Assembly (NCBI GenBank): GCA_027704905.1
Contig: JANIIK010000504.1
Location: 252,001-316,000 of the forward strand
Direction: 5' to 3'
DNA length: 64,000 nt
Origin: Muraenolepis orangiensis
Taxonomy: Eukaryota > Chordata > Actinopteri > Gadiformes > Muraenolepididae
Each line of letters starts with the position of its first letter. Position 1 is the stretch's first letter. A program made the position numbers and the translations under genes. The notes below the pieces were generated by a model. The model had not been told where the DNA came from. It made no database searches and was given only the letters and a program-made list of their open reading frames with translations. Shown here one piece after another: positions 1 through 35,800 of this stretch.

Positions 1-3000
1 CATCTACCACCATGAAGAGATCACTATCATCTACCACCATGAAGAGATCACTATCATCTACCACCATGAAGAGACCACTATCATCTACCACCATGAAGAG
101 ATCACTATCATCTACCACCATGAAGAGATCACTATCATCTACCACCATGAAGAGATCACTATCATCTACCACCATGAAGAGATCACTATCATCTACCACC
201 ATGAAGAGACCACTATCATCTACCACCATGAAGAGATCACTATCATCTACCACCATGAAGAGATCACTATCATCTACCACCATGAAGAGATCACTATCAT
301 CTACCACCATGAAGAGATCACTATCATCTACCACCATGAAGAGATCACTATCATCTACCACCATGAAGAGACCACTATCATCTACCACCATGAAGAGATC
401 ACTATCATCTACCACCATGAAGAGACCACTATCATCTACCACCATGAAGAGACCACTATCATCTACCACCATGAAGAGATCACTATCATCTACCACCATG
501 AAGAGACCACTATCATCTACCACCATGAAGAGATCACTATCATCTACCACCATGAAGAGATCACTATCATCTACCACCATGAAGAGATCACTATCATCTA
601 CCACCATGAAGAGATCACTATCATCTACCACCATGAAGAGACCACTATCATCTACCACCATGAAGAGACCACTATCATCTACCACCATGAAGAGATCACT
701 ATCATCTACCACCATGAAGAGATCACTATCATCTACCACCATGAAGAGATCACTATCATCTACCACCATGAAGAGATCACTATCATCTACCACCATGAAG
801 AGACCACTATCATCTACCACCATGAAGAGATCACTATCATCTACCACCATGAAGAGACCACTATCATCTACCACCATGAAGAGACCACTATCATCTACCA
901 CCATGAAGAGATCACTATCATCTACCACCATGAAGAGACCACTATCATCTACCACCATGAAGAGATCACTATCATCTACGACCATGAAGAGACCACTATC
1001 ATCTACCACCATGAAGAGACCACTATCATCTACCACCATGAAGAGATCACTATCATCTACCACCATGAAGAGACCACTATCATCTACCACCATGAAGAGA
1101 CCACTATCATCTACCACCATGAAGAGATCACTATCATCTACCACCATGAAGAGACCACTATCATCTACCACCATGAAGAGACCACTATCATCTACCACCA
1201 TGAAGAGATCACTATCATCTACCACCATGAAGAGACCACTATCATCTACCACCATGAAGAGACCACTATCATCTACCACCATGAAGAGACCACTATCATC
1301 TACCACCATGAAGAGATCACTATCATCTACCACCATGAAGAGACCACTATCATCTACCACCATGAAGAGACCACTATCATCTACCACCATGAAGAGATCA
1401 CTATCATCTACCACCATGAAGAGATCACTATCATCTACCACCATGAAGTGACCACTATCATCTACCACCATGAAGAGACCACTATCATCTACCACCATGA
1501 AGAGACCACTATCATCTACCACCATGAAGAGACCACTATCATCTACCACCATGAAGAGACCACTATCATCTACCACCATGAAGAGACCACTATCATCTAC
1601 CACCATGAAGAGACCACTATCACCTACCACCATGAAGAGACCACTATCATCTACCACCATGAAGAGACCACTATCATCTACCACCATGAAGAGATCACTA
1701 TCATCTACCACCATGAAGAGACCACTATCATCTACCACCATGAAGAGATCACTATCATCTACGACCATGAAGAGACCACTATCATCTACCACCATGAAGA
1801 GACCACTATCATCTACCACCATGAAGAGATCACTATCATCTACCACCATGAAGAGACCACTATCATCTACCACCATGAAGAGACCACTATCATCTACCAC
1901 CATGAAGAGATCACTATCATCTACCACCATGAAGAGACCACTATCATCTACCACCATGAAGAGACCACTATCATCTACCACCATGAAGAGATCACTATCA
2001 TCTACCACCATGAAGAGACCACTATCATCTACCACCATGAAGAGACCACTATCATCTACCACCATGAAGAGATCACTATCATCTACCACCATGAAGAGAC
2101 CACTATCATCTACCACCATGAAGAGACCACTATCATCTACCACCATGAAGAGACCACTATCATCTACCACCATGAAGAGATCACTATCATCTACCACCAT
2201 GAAGAGACCACTATCATCTACCACCATGAAGAGACCACTATCATCTACCACCATGAAGAGACCACTATCATCTACCACCATGAAGAGACCACTATCATCT
2301 ACCACCATGAAGAGATCACTATCATCTACCACCATGAAGAGATCACTATCATCTACCACCATGAAGAGATCACTATCATCTACCACCATGAAGAGATCAC
2401 TATCATCTACCACCATGAAGAGACCACTATCATCTACCACCATGAAGAGATCACTATCATCTACCACCATGAAGAGATCACTATCATCTACCACCATGAA
2501 GAGACCACTATCATCTACCACCATGAAGAGACCACTATCATCTACCACCATGAAGAGACCACTATCATCTACCACCATGAAGAGACCACTATCACCTACC
2601 ACCATGAAGAGACCACTATCATCTACCACCATGAAGAGACCACTATCATCTACCACCATGAAGAGACCACTATCATCTACCACCATGAAGAGATCACTAT
2701 CATCTACCACCATGAAGAGATCACTATCATCTACCACCATGAAGAGACCACTATCATCTACCACCATGAAGAGATCACTATCATCTACCACCATGAAGAG
2801 ACCACTATCATCTACCACCATGAAGAGACCACTATCATCTACCACCATGAAGAGACCACTATCATCTACCACCATGAAGAGATCACTATCATCTACCACC
2901 ATGAAGAGATCACTATCATCTACCACCATGAAGAGACCACTATCATCTACCACCATGAAGAGACCACTATCACCTACCACCATGAAGAGACCACTATCAT

Positions 3001-4119
3001 CTACCACCATGAAGAGATCACTATCACCTACCACCATGAAGAGATCACTATCATCTACCACCATGAAGAGACCACTATCATCTACCACCATGAAGAGATC
3101 ACTATCATCTACCACCATGAAGAGACCACTATCATCTACCACCATGAAGAGACCACTATCATCTACCACCATGAAGAGACCACTATCATCTACCACCATG
3201 AAGAGACCACTATCATCTACCACCATGAAGAGACCACTATCATCTACCACCATGAAGAGACCACTATCATCTACCACCATGAAGAGACCACTATCATCTA
3301 CCACCATGAAGAGACCACTATCATCTACCACCATGAAGAGACCACTATCATCTACCACCATGAAGAGACCACTATCATCTACCACCATGAAGAGATCACT
3401 ATCATCTACCACCATGAAGAGATCACTATCATCTACCACCATGAAGAGACCACTATCATCTACCACCATGAAGAGACCACTATCATCTACCACCATGAAG
3501 AGATCACTATCATCTACCACCATGAAGAGACCACTATCATCTACCACCATGAAGAGATCACTATCATCTACCACCATGAAGAGACCACTATCATCTACCA
3601 CCATGAAGAGACCACTATCATCTACCACCATGAAGAGACCACTATCATCTACCACCATGAAGAGACCACTATCATCTACCACCATGAAGAGACCACTATC
3701 ATCTACCACCATGAAGAGATCACTATCACCTACCACCATGAAGAGATCACTATCATCTACCACCATGAAGAGACCACTATCATCTACCACCATGAAGAGA
3801 CCACTATCATCTACCACCATGAAGAGACCACTATCATCTACCACCATGAAGAGACCACTATCATCTACCACCATGAAGAGACCACTATCATCTACCACCA
3901 TGAAGAGACCACTATCATCTACCACCATGAAGAGACCACTATCATCTACCACCATGAAGAGACCACTATCATCTACCACCATGAAGAGACCACTATCATC
4001 TACCACCATGAAGAGATCACTATCACCTACCACCATGAAGAGATCACTATCATCTACCACCATGAAGAGACCACTATCATCTACCACCATGAAGAGACCA
4101 CTATCATCTACCACCATGA
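1..4119. repeat. 27-bp satellite array, runs off left edge
   Basis: About 152 near-identical 27-bp units (atgaagagatcactatcat plus ctaccacc). Most variation is a single T/C choice (gatcac or gaccac), with rarer cacctacc and ctacgacc variants. Because 27 is a multiple of three, two frames stay open for up to 900 codons; this is a periodicity artefact with no conserved protein. One tgacc variant at 1448 breaks the upstream frame. Confidence 0.97.
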
Positions 4120-4169
4120 ACTTAAAGTTTAAACATGGTTCAGAAATTAAAAGGGAAAAAAATTTAAAT

Positions 4170-4580
4170 TGATGTATGTTTTTATAGATATATAGAAATA
4201 TCGATACAGTATATTTATAGATGTATAGATATATCTATATATTTATAGTATAGATATATCTATATATCTATAGATGTATCTATATATTTATAGATGTATC
4301 TATATCATCTATACATTTATAGATGTATCTATATATTTATAGATGTATCTATATAATCTATATATTTATAGATGTACCTATATATTTATAGTATAGATGT
4401 ATCTATATATTTATAGATGTATCTATATAATCTATATATTTATAGATGTATCTATATATTTATAGTATAGATATATCTATATATCTATAGATGTATCTAT
4501 ATATTTATAGATGTATCTATATAATCTATATATCTATAGATGTATCTATATATTTATAGATGTATCTATATCATCTATAT
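4170..4580. repeat. AT-rich minisatellite (tatagatgtatctatatatt)
   Basis: Degenerate ~20-35-bp units of tatttatagatgtatctata. A similar block occurs at 6270-6405 on the other side of the 5.0-6.1 kb transposon, so the element may have inserted in a longer array. Confidence 0.85.
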
Positions 4581-5020
4581 TGTAACTCCCTCTCATGCAA
4601 TGATGACAGCTATGCGTTCTTTATGATACTGATAGGATTTATTCAAATCCAGACCGTGAGAACTGTGAAACACACACATGAAATACAATAAATCACAGAT
4701 CACACAATAACAACATACATCCATATTACCGGTATTTCTACTTCGTCTCTTAGTGTCACATGTCTTTACAATATTGTTACCCAAAATTAACTTAACCCAC
4801 AACACACATTAAATCCTTCTGCAATAATAATAACAATAAACTCACTTAGCAAACATGTCGTTAGCACTTTAGCTACCTGGCTTGAGCCTACACACAGCTA
4901 ACAACCACAACACCAAACGTACCTTATTGGCTGCATGCAATAAGAGAGGAAATTATGGAACTTCACTGACTGAACTGATCGATCGAACTGACTGACTGTA
5001 ACGGAACTATCTCTTATATA
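4581..5020. other. Unique AT-rich sequence, no gene seen
   Basis: No open frame above about 70 codons, no splice-framed exon and no recognisable domain on either strand. Confidence 0.6.
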
Positions 5021-5025
5021 CAGAG

Positions 5026-5502
5026 GCCGTGTTCCATTTCAGAGTCTGCAGCCTAAAAGGCTGCATTTGAAGGCTGCATACGTCACAGCCGCCGCGACAA
5101 GGCTGTCCCATTCCGTAGGCTCCTTCAAATGCAGCCTTCAAATGCAGCCTAAATTTCCCGAATTTGAAGTGTGCATCGATGCACACTTCTGCAGCCTTCG
5201 GTGCCAGAATATCCCAGAATGCATTTCGCACCAACCGAACAGAATTGTGGGCCGTGTTCAATTTCAGGACAGAATTTGAGCCCGGCTAAAAGCTGTTTTA
5301 GATATCGCTGTAGCACTGTAATTCAGTCACTTTATTAAGTTTTATTATTTTATTACGCGACAATATACCTATTTAGATTATACATATTTTGTCAGTTTAT
5401 CCAAATAAAGCCTGTTTAGAAATATGCTACGGCGATTTCGGAGATGCCGGGAGCCGCATATGGGAAGCGCTGGCGCGGGCCAGCTGGTCTCCCAGGCCGC
5501 CA

Positions 5503-5534
<32 letters not shown>

Positions 5535-6127
5535 GTGTGTATATATTTCTATATCTATATATCTATATACCTATATCTATCTATATCTCTCTATCTATAT
5601 ATATATATATATCTATCTATATCACAATAAAGATTGGTTAATATTGGTGAAGTTATAATTCCTATTAATATATATATATATATATCTATATATATATATA
5701 TTAATAGGAATTATAACTTCACCAATATTAACCAATCTTTATTTGCCCATGGTTCTCTCTTAGCCGAAATAACATCAAACGTCGACGCCGGCGGTGAAAC
5801 TCCAGCTCCTTAAGTTCATTAGTTAAAAAGAATACTGAATACAAATCATCCATTTTTAACACGCAATTGATTTTCCTCGTATTATTAAACTCTCAAAAAG
5901 AGGCTTCTAGTTGGACTATCTCCGCGGCTCTGGTCAGCGCGCGACGACGGTGGGCGTGGAGCTTCGTGACGCAGCTGGTGACGCATTCAGGAAGTACTCC
6001 GTAGGCTAGACCGTCCCATTTAACAAGTTTTTGAAGCAGCCTTCGAAGCAGCCTTAAGACTGCAGCCTTCGGATGCAGCCGAAGGATGCAGTCTTAAGGC
6101 TGCAGACCCTGAAATGGAACACGGCCA
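5026..6127. mobile_element. Non-autonomous DNA transposon with long terminal inverted repeats
   Basis: The left end gccgtgttccatttcag is matched by ctgaaatggaacacggc at the right end, and both ends continue into GCAGCCT-rich stem sequence (gctgcagcct, ccttcaaatgcagcc). The 5-bp flank cagag is present on both sides as a possible target duplication. No transposase. A second end-like motif (ggccgtgttcaatttcagg) at 5250 suggests nesting. Superfamily not assigned. Confidence 0.65.
5626..5743. repeat. Near-perfect 118-bp palindrome
   Basis: The left arm aataaagattggttaatatt and continuation is the reverse complement of the right arm ending aaccaatctttatt, meeting in an AT core near 5685. The arms are about 50 bp. 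Lies inside the 5.0-6.1 kb transposon. Confidence 0.9.
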
Positions 6128-6632
6128 GAGATTTCTACACGCGTGTGCGTCGGCATAAACGTCCCCGGAACACTGTGCGCTTCAACCATTAGTTCCGCCC
6201 TTAATCTACAGCATTTAGGTAGGAACCAAAAACTGGTAGGAACCAAACTCAAACTGAACACAGAGGCAGTTACATATATATCTATAGATGTATCTATATA
6301 TTTCTATATGTATTTATATAATCTATATATTTATAGATGTATCTATATATTTATAGATGTATCTATATAATCGATATATTTATAGTATAGATATATCTAT
6401 AAATATATACCTTGTTTACCTTGTGCTATTTAAGGAGACTATCGGCACTTCCATATATATATATATATATATATATATCACATATATCTTTGGTAGGTTG
6501 ATCAGTTAGGGCTCAATTTAAAGAGGAACTTATTACATTTGACACACACCCACCCCCACCCACCCACCCACCCACACACCCACAGACACACACCCACACA
6601 CACACACACATACACACACACACACAACGTAC
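6128..6632. repeat. AT minisatellite plus TA and CCCA/CA microsatellites
   Basis: Holds 6270-6405 (tatagatgtatctatat units), a TA run near 6450-6478 and a CCCA/CACA tract at 6541-6626 that abuts the exon-22 donor of hdac6. No exon seen. Confidence 0.8.
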
Positions 6633-31645
<25,013 letters not shown>

Positions 31646-31699
31646 GGCGATCAAACACTCCAGCCGATCCTAGTGCCTCTGGCTGCCAACCTAGAGAGA

Positions 31700-32370
31700 C
31701 ACAGAGACAGTCTACTGGGATGATGACAACAATGCTAAATAATAGCTTGATACAGAGACAGTCTACTGGGATGATAATAATAATTAATTATTCAAATGTG
31801 TCACTGTACAGCACAAGTACTGTACTTGTAGTCCTGTACAGTGAAATATATTCTCTTCATTTAACCTATCCTAGTGTTGTTTATACACTTTGTTGCTGTT
31901 CATACCGAGGGGCGCAGGTAGGGTTAGGGTCTTCCTCAGGGACACCTCCACAGGTTTTTGCTAGGAGGAGCCGGGGATCGAACCAGCAACCTCCTTTCGG
32001 TTGTGAGGCTACCGCTCTACCTCCTGAGCTATACTGCCGCCCCCATGATGACAACAATGCTAAATAATATGCTAATGCTAAGATAGCTTGACACAGAGAC
32101 AGTCTACTGGGATGATGACAACAATGCTAAATAATATGCTAATGCTAAGATAGCTTGACACAGAGACAGTCTACTGGGATGATGACAACAATGCTAAATA
32201 ATATGCTAATGCTAAGATAGCTTGACACAGAGACAGTCTACTGGGATGATGACAACAATGCTAAATAATATGCTAATGCTAAGATAGCTTGACACAGAGA
32301 CAGTCTACTGGGATGATGACAACAATGCTAAATAATATGCTAATGCTAGGATAGCTTGACAGAGTCTAGT
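31700..32370. repeat. 67-bp minisatellite interrupted by a SINE
   Basis: Units gatgatgacaacaatgctaa, ataatatgctaatgctaaga and tagcttgacacagagacagt; five clean copies after 32044 and two shortened ones before the SINE. Confidence 0.93.
31800..32044 (-). mobile_element. tRNA-derived SINE, minus strand
   Basis: The minus strand begins gggcggcagtatagctcagg, with a B box ggttcgatccc (31973-31983), the same family as the copy at 16.0 kb. It is inserted in the 67-bp minisatellite. Confidence 0.85.
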
Positions 32371-32700
32371 GGATGAGAGTTATACTAATGCTAAGCTACC
32401 GAGATATGCTAAGCTAGTTCAAGTCAAGGCAGAATAACAATATATATAACATACACAATAAGATATAAGATACAGTAATATACTCAGTGGACAGGGGTTG
32501 GAAGAGTAGTATAATTAAACAATAGAACAAACATGTATATATATATAATAACTCAATGTTAGTATATATATATCAATGTTAGTCATATTACAACGTGAGA
32601 CGCTCAGGACATTACAGGCGACGGGAATCATACACTACCTATATAGGTATTGTTTTATCATCTAATGTGTTGTAGGGTTTCCATGCTTATGTCGGTTGTT
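32371..32700. other. Unique sequence
   Basis: AT-rich, no gene seen. Could hold the noncoding first exon of hdac6, but nothing proves it. Confidence 0.5.
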
Positions 32701-32823
32701 CAGTTATCGATCCCAGAAGGAGAGTATTGGAATAAGGAGATCGATGACCTGCCGAAGGAGAGACTAGCGGATGAGCTCCATGGCCGGCAACACATCAACA
32801 CGGGGCGCGGCCTGATGACGTAG
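32701..32823 (+). CDS. Short unrecognised open fragment, coding-like
   Basis: Reads IPEGEYWNKEIDDLPKERLA then DELHGRQHINTGRGLMT and a TAG that lies at the edge of the giant satellite. The composition looks like protein (charged, amphipathic) and is GC-richer than its surroundings; a ttgttcag acceptor-like site precedes it. I do not recognise the family. It may be an exon relic, part of an old mobile element, or chance. Confidence 0.25.
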   Translation, partial: QLSIPEGEYWNKEIDDLPKERLADELHGRQHINTGRGLMT

Positions 32824-35800
32824 GCGGTGGTACAGCCTCCTAGTAGTCAGGTGGTGTACAGCCTCCTAGTAGTCAGGTAGTGTACAGCCTCCTAGTAGTC
32901 AGGTGGTGTACAGCCTCCTAGTCAGGTGGTGTACAGCCTCCTAGTAGTCAGGTGGTGTACAGCCTCCTAGTAGTCAGGTGGTGTACAGCCTCCTAGTCAG
33001 GTGGTGTACAGCCTCCTAGTAGTCAGGTGGTGTACAGCCTCCTAGTCAGGTGGTGTACAGCCTCCTAGTCAGGTGGTGTACAGCCTCCTAGTAGTCAGGT
33101 GGTGTAAAGCCTCCTAGTCAGGTGGTGTACAGCCTCCTAGTAGTCAGGTGGTGGTACAGCCTCCTAGTAGTCAGGTGGTGTACAGCCTCCTAGTCAGGTG
33201 GTGTACAGCCTCCTAGTCAGGTGGTGGTACAGCCTCCTAGTAGTCAGGTGGTGTACAGCCTCCTAGTAGTCAGGTGGTGTACAGCCTCCTAGTCGGGTGG
33301 TGTACAGCCTCCTAGTAGTCAGGTGGTGGTACAGCCTCCTAGTAGTCAGGTGGTGTACAGCCTCCTAGTAGTCAGGTGGTGTACAGCCTCCTAGTCAGGT
33401 GGTGTACAGCCTCCTAGTAGTCAGGTGGTGGTACAGCCTCCTAGTAGTCAGGTGGTGTACAGCCTCCTAGTAGTCAGGTGGTGTACAGCCTCCTAGTCAG
33501 GTGGTGTACAGCCTCCTAGTAGTCAGGTGGTGGTACAGCCTCCTAGTAGTCAGGTGGTATACAGCCTCCTAGTAGTCAGGTGGTGGTACAGCCTCCTAGT
33601 AGTCAGGTGGTGTACAGCCTCCTAGTAGTCAGGTGGTGTACAGCCTCCTAGTCAGGTGGTGTACAGCCTCCTAGTAGTCAGGTGGTGGTACAGCCTCCTA
33701 GTAGTCAGGTGGTGTACAGCCTCCTAGTAGTCAGGTGGTGTACAGCCTCCTAGTCAGGTGGTGTACAGCCTCCTAGTAGTCAGGTGGTGGTACAGCCTCC
33801 TAGTAGTCAGGTGGTATACAGCCTCCTAGTAGTCAGGTGGTGGTACAGCCTCCTAGTAGTCAGGTGGTGTACAGCCTCCTAGTAGTCAGGTGGTGTACAG
33901 CCTCCTAGTCAGGTGGTGGTACAGCCTCCTAGTAGTCAGGTGGTGTACAGCCTCCTAGTAGTCAGGTGTACAGCCTCCTAGTAGTCAGGTGGTGTACAGC
34001 CTCCTAGTAGTCAGGTGGTGTACAGCCTCCTAGTCAGGTGGTGTACAGCCTCCTAGTAGTCAGGTGGTGGTACAGCCTCCTAGTAGTCAGGTGGTGTACA
34101 GCCTCCTAGTAGTCAGGTGGTGTACAGCCTCCTAGTAGTCAGGTGGTGGTACAGCCTCCTAGTAGTCAGGTGGTGTACAGCCTCCTAGTAGTCAGGTGGT
34201 GTACAGCCTCCTATTAGTCAGGTGGTGTACAGCCTCCTAGTAGTCAGGTGGTGTACAGCCTCCTAGTCAGGTGGTGTACAGCCTCCTAGTCAGGTGGTGG
34301 TACAGCCTCCTCCTAGTCAGGTGGTGTACAGCCTCCTAGTAGTCAGGTGGTGTACAGCCTCCTAGTAGTCAGGTGGTGTACAGCCTCCTAGTAGTCAGGT
34401 GGTGTACAGCCTCCTAGTCGTCAGGTGGTGTACAGCCTCCTAGTAGTCAGGTGGTGTACAGCCTCCTAGTAGTCAGGTGGTGTACAGCCTCCTAGTAGTC
34501 AGGTGGTGGTACAGCCTCCTAGTAGTCAGGTGGTGTACAGCCTCCTAGTAGTCAGGTGGTGGTAAAGCCTCCTAGTCAGGTGGTGGTACAGCCTCCTAGT
34601 AGTCAGGTGGTGTACAGCCTCCTAGTAGTCAGGTGGTGTACAGCCTCTTATTAGTCAGGTGGTGTACAGCCTCCTAGTAGTCAGGTGGTGTACAGCCTCC
34701 TAGTCAGGTGGTGTACAGCCTCCTAGTCAGGTGGTGGTACAGCCTCCTCCTAGTCAGGTGGTGTACAGCCTCCTAGTAGTCAGGTGGTGTACAGCCTCCT
34801 AGTAGTCAGGTGGTGGTACAGCCTCCTAGTAGTCAGGTGGTGTACAGCCTCCTAGTAGTCAGGTGGTGTACAGCCTCCTAGTCAGGTGGTGTACAGCCTC
34901 CTAGTAGTCAGGTGGTGGTACAGCCTCCTAGTCAGGTGGTGTACAGCCTCCTAGTCAGGTGGTGGTACAGCCTCCTAGTAGTCAGGTGGTGTACAGCCTC
35001 CTAGTCAGGTGGTGTACAGCCTCCTAGTAGTCAGGTGGTGGTACAGCCTCCTAGTAGTCAGGTGGTGTACAGCCTCCTAGTAGTCAGGTGGTGTACAGCC
35101 TCCTAGTAGTCAGGTGGTGTACAGCCTCCTAGTAGTCAGGTGGTGTACAGCCTCCTAGTAGTCAGGTGGTGTACAGCCTCCTAGAAGTCAGGTGGTGTAC
35201 AGCCTCCTAGTCAGGTGGTGTACAGCCTCCTAGTCAGGTGGTGGTACAGCCTCCTCTAGTCAGGTGGTGTAAAGCCTCCTAGTAGTCAGGTGGTGTACAG
35301 CCTCCTAGTCAGGTGGTGGTACAGCCTCCTAGTAGTCAGGTGGTGTACAGCCTCCTAGTAGTCAGGTGGTGTACAGCCTCCTAGTAGTCAGGTGGTGGTA
35401 CAGCCTCCTATAGTCAGGTGGTGTACAGCCTCCTAGTAGTCAGGTGGTGTACAGCCTCCTAGTAGTCAGGTGGTGTACAGCCTCCTAGTGTCAGGTGGTG
35501 TACAGCCTCCTAGTCAGGTGGTGTACAGCCTCCTAGTAGTCAGGTGGTGTACAGCCTCCTAGTAGTCAGGTGGTGTACAGCCTCCTAGTCAGGTGTGTAC
35601 AGCCTCCTAGTAGTCAGGTGGTGTACAGCCTCCTAGTCAGGTGGTGTACAGCCTCCTAGTAGTCAGGTGGTGGTACAGCCTCCTAGTAGTCAGGTGGTGT
35701 ACAGCCTCCTAGTAGTCAGGTGGTGTACAGCCTCCTAGTCAGGTGGTGTACAGCCTCCTAGTAGTCAGGTGGTGTACAGCCTCCTAGTAGTCAGGTGGTG

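Noticed and set aside
12..4172. Open frames of 479, 894 and 900 codons (MKRSLSSTT-type and TIIYHHEE-type proteins)
   Set aside because: Pure translation of a 27-bp satellite; no unique sequence, no splice context, and two frames are open at once only because the period is a multiple of three.
5067..5279. Small paired plus/minus frames in 5.0-5.3 kb
   Set aside because: They lie in the inverted-repeat stem of the transposon, where complementary sequence gives mirrored frames.
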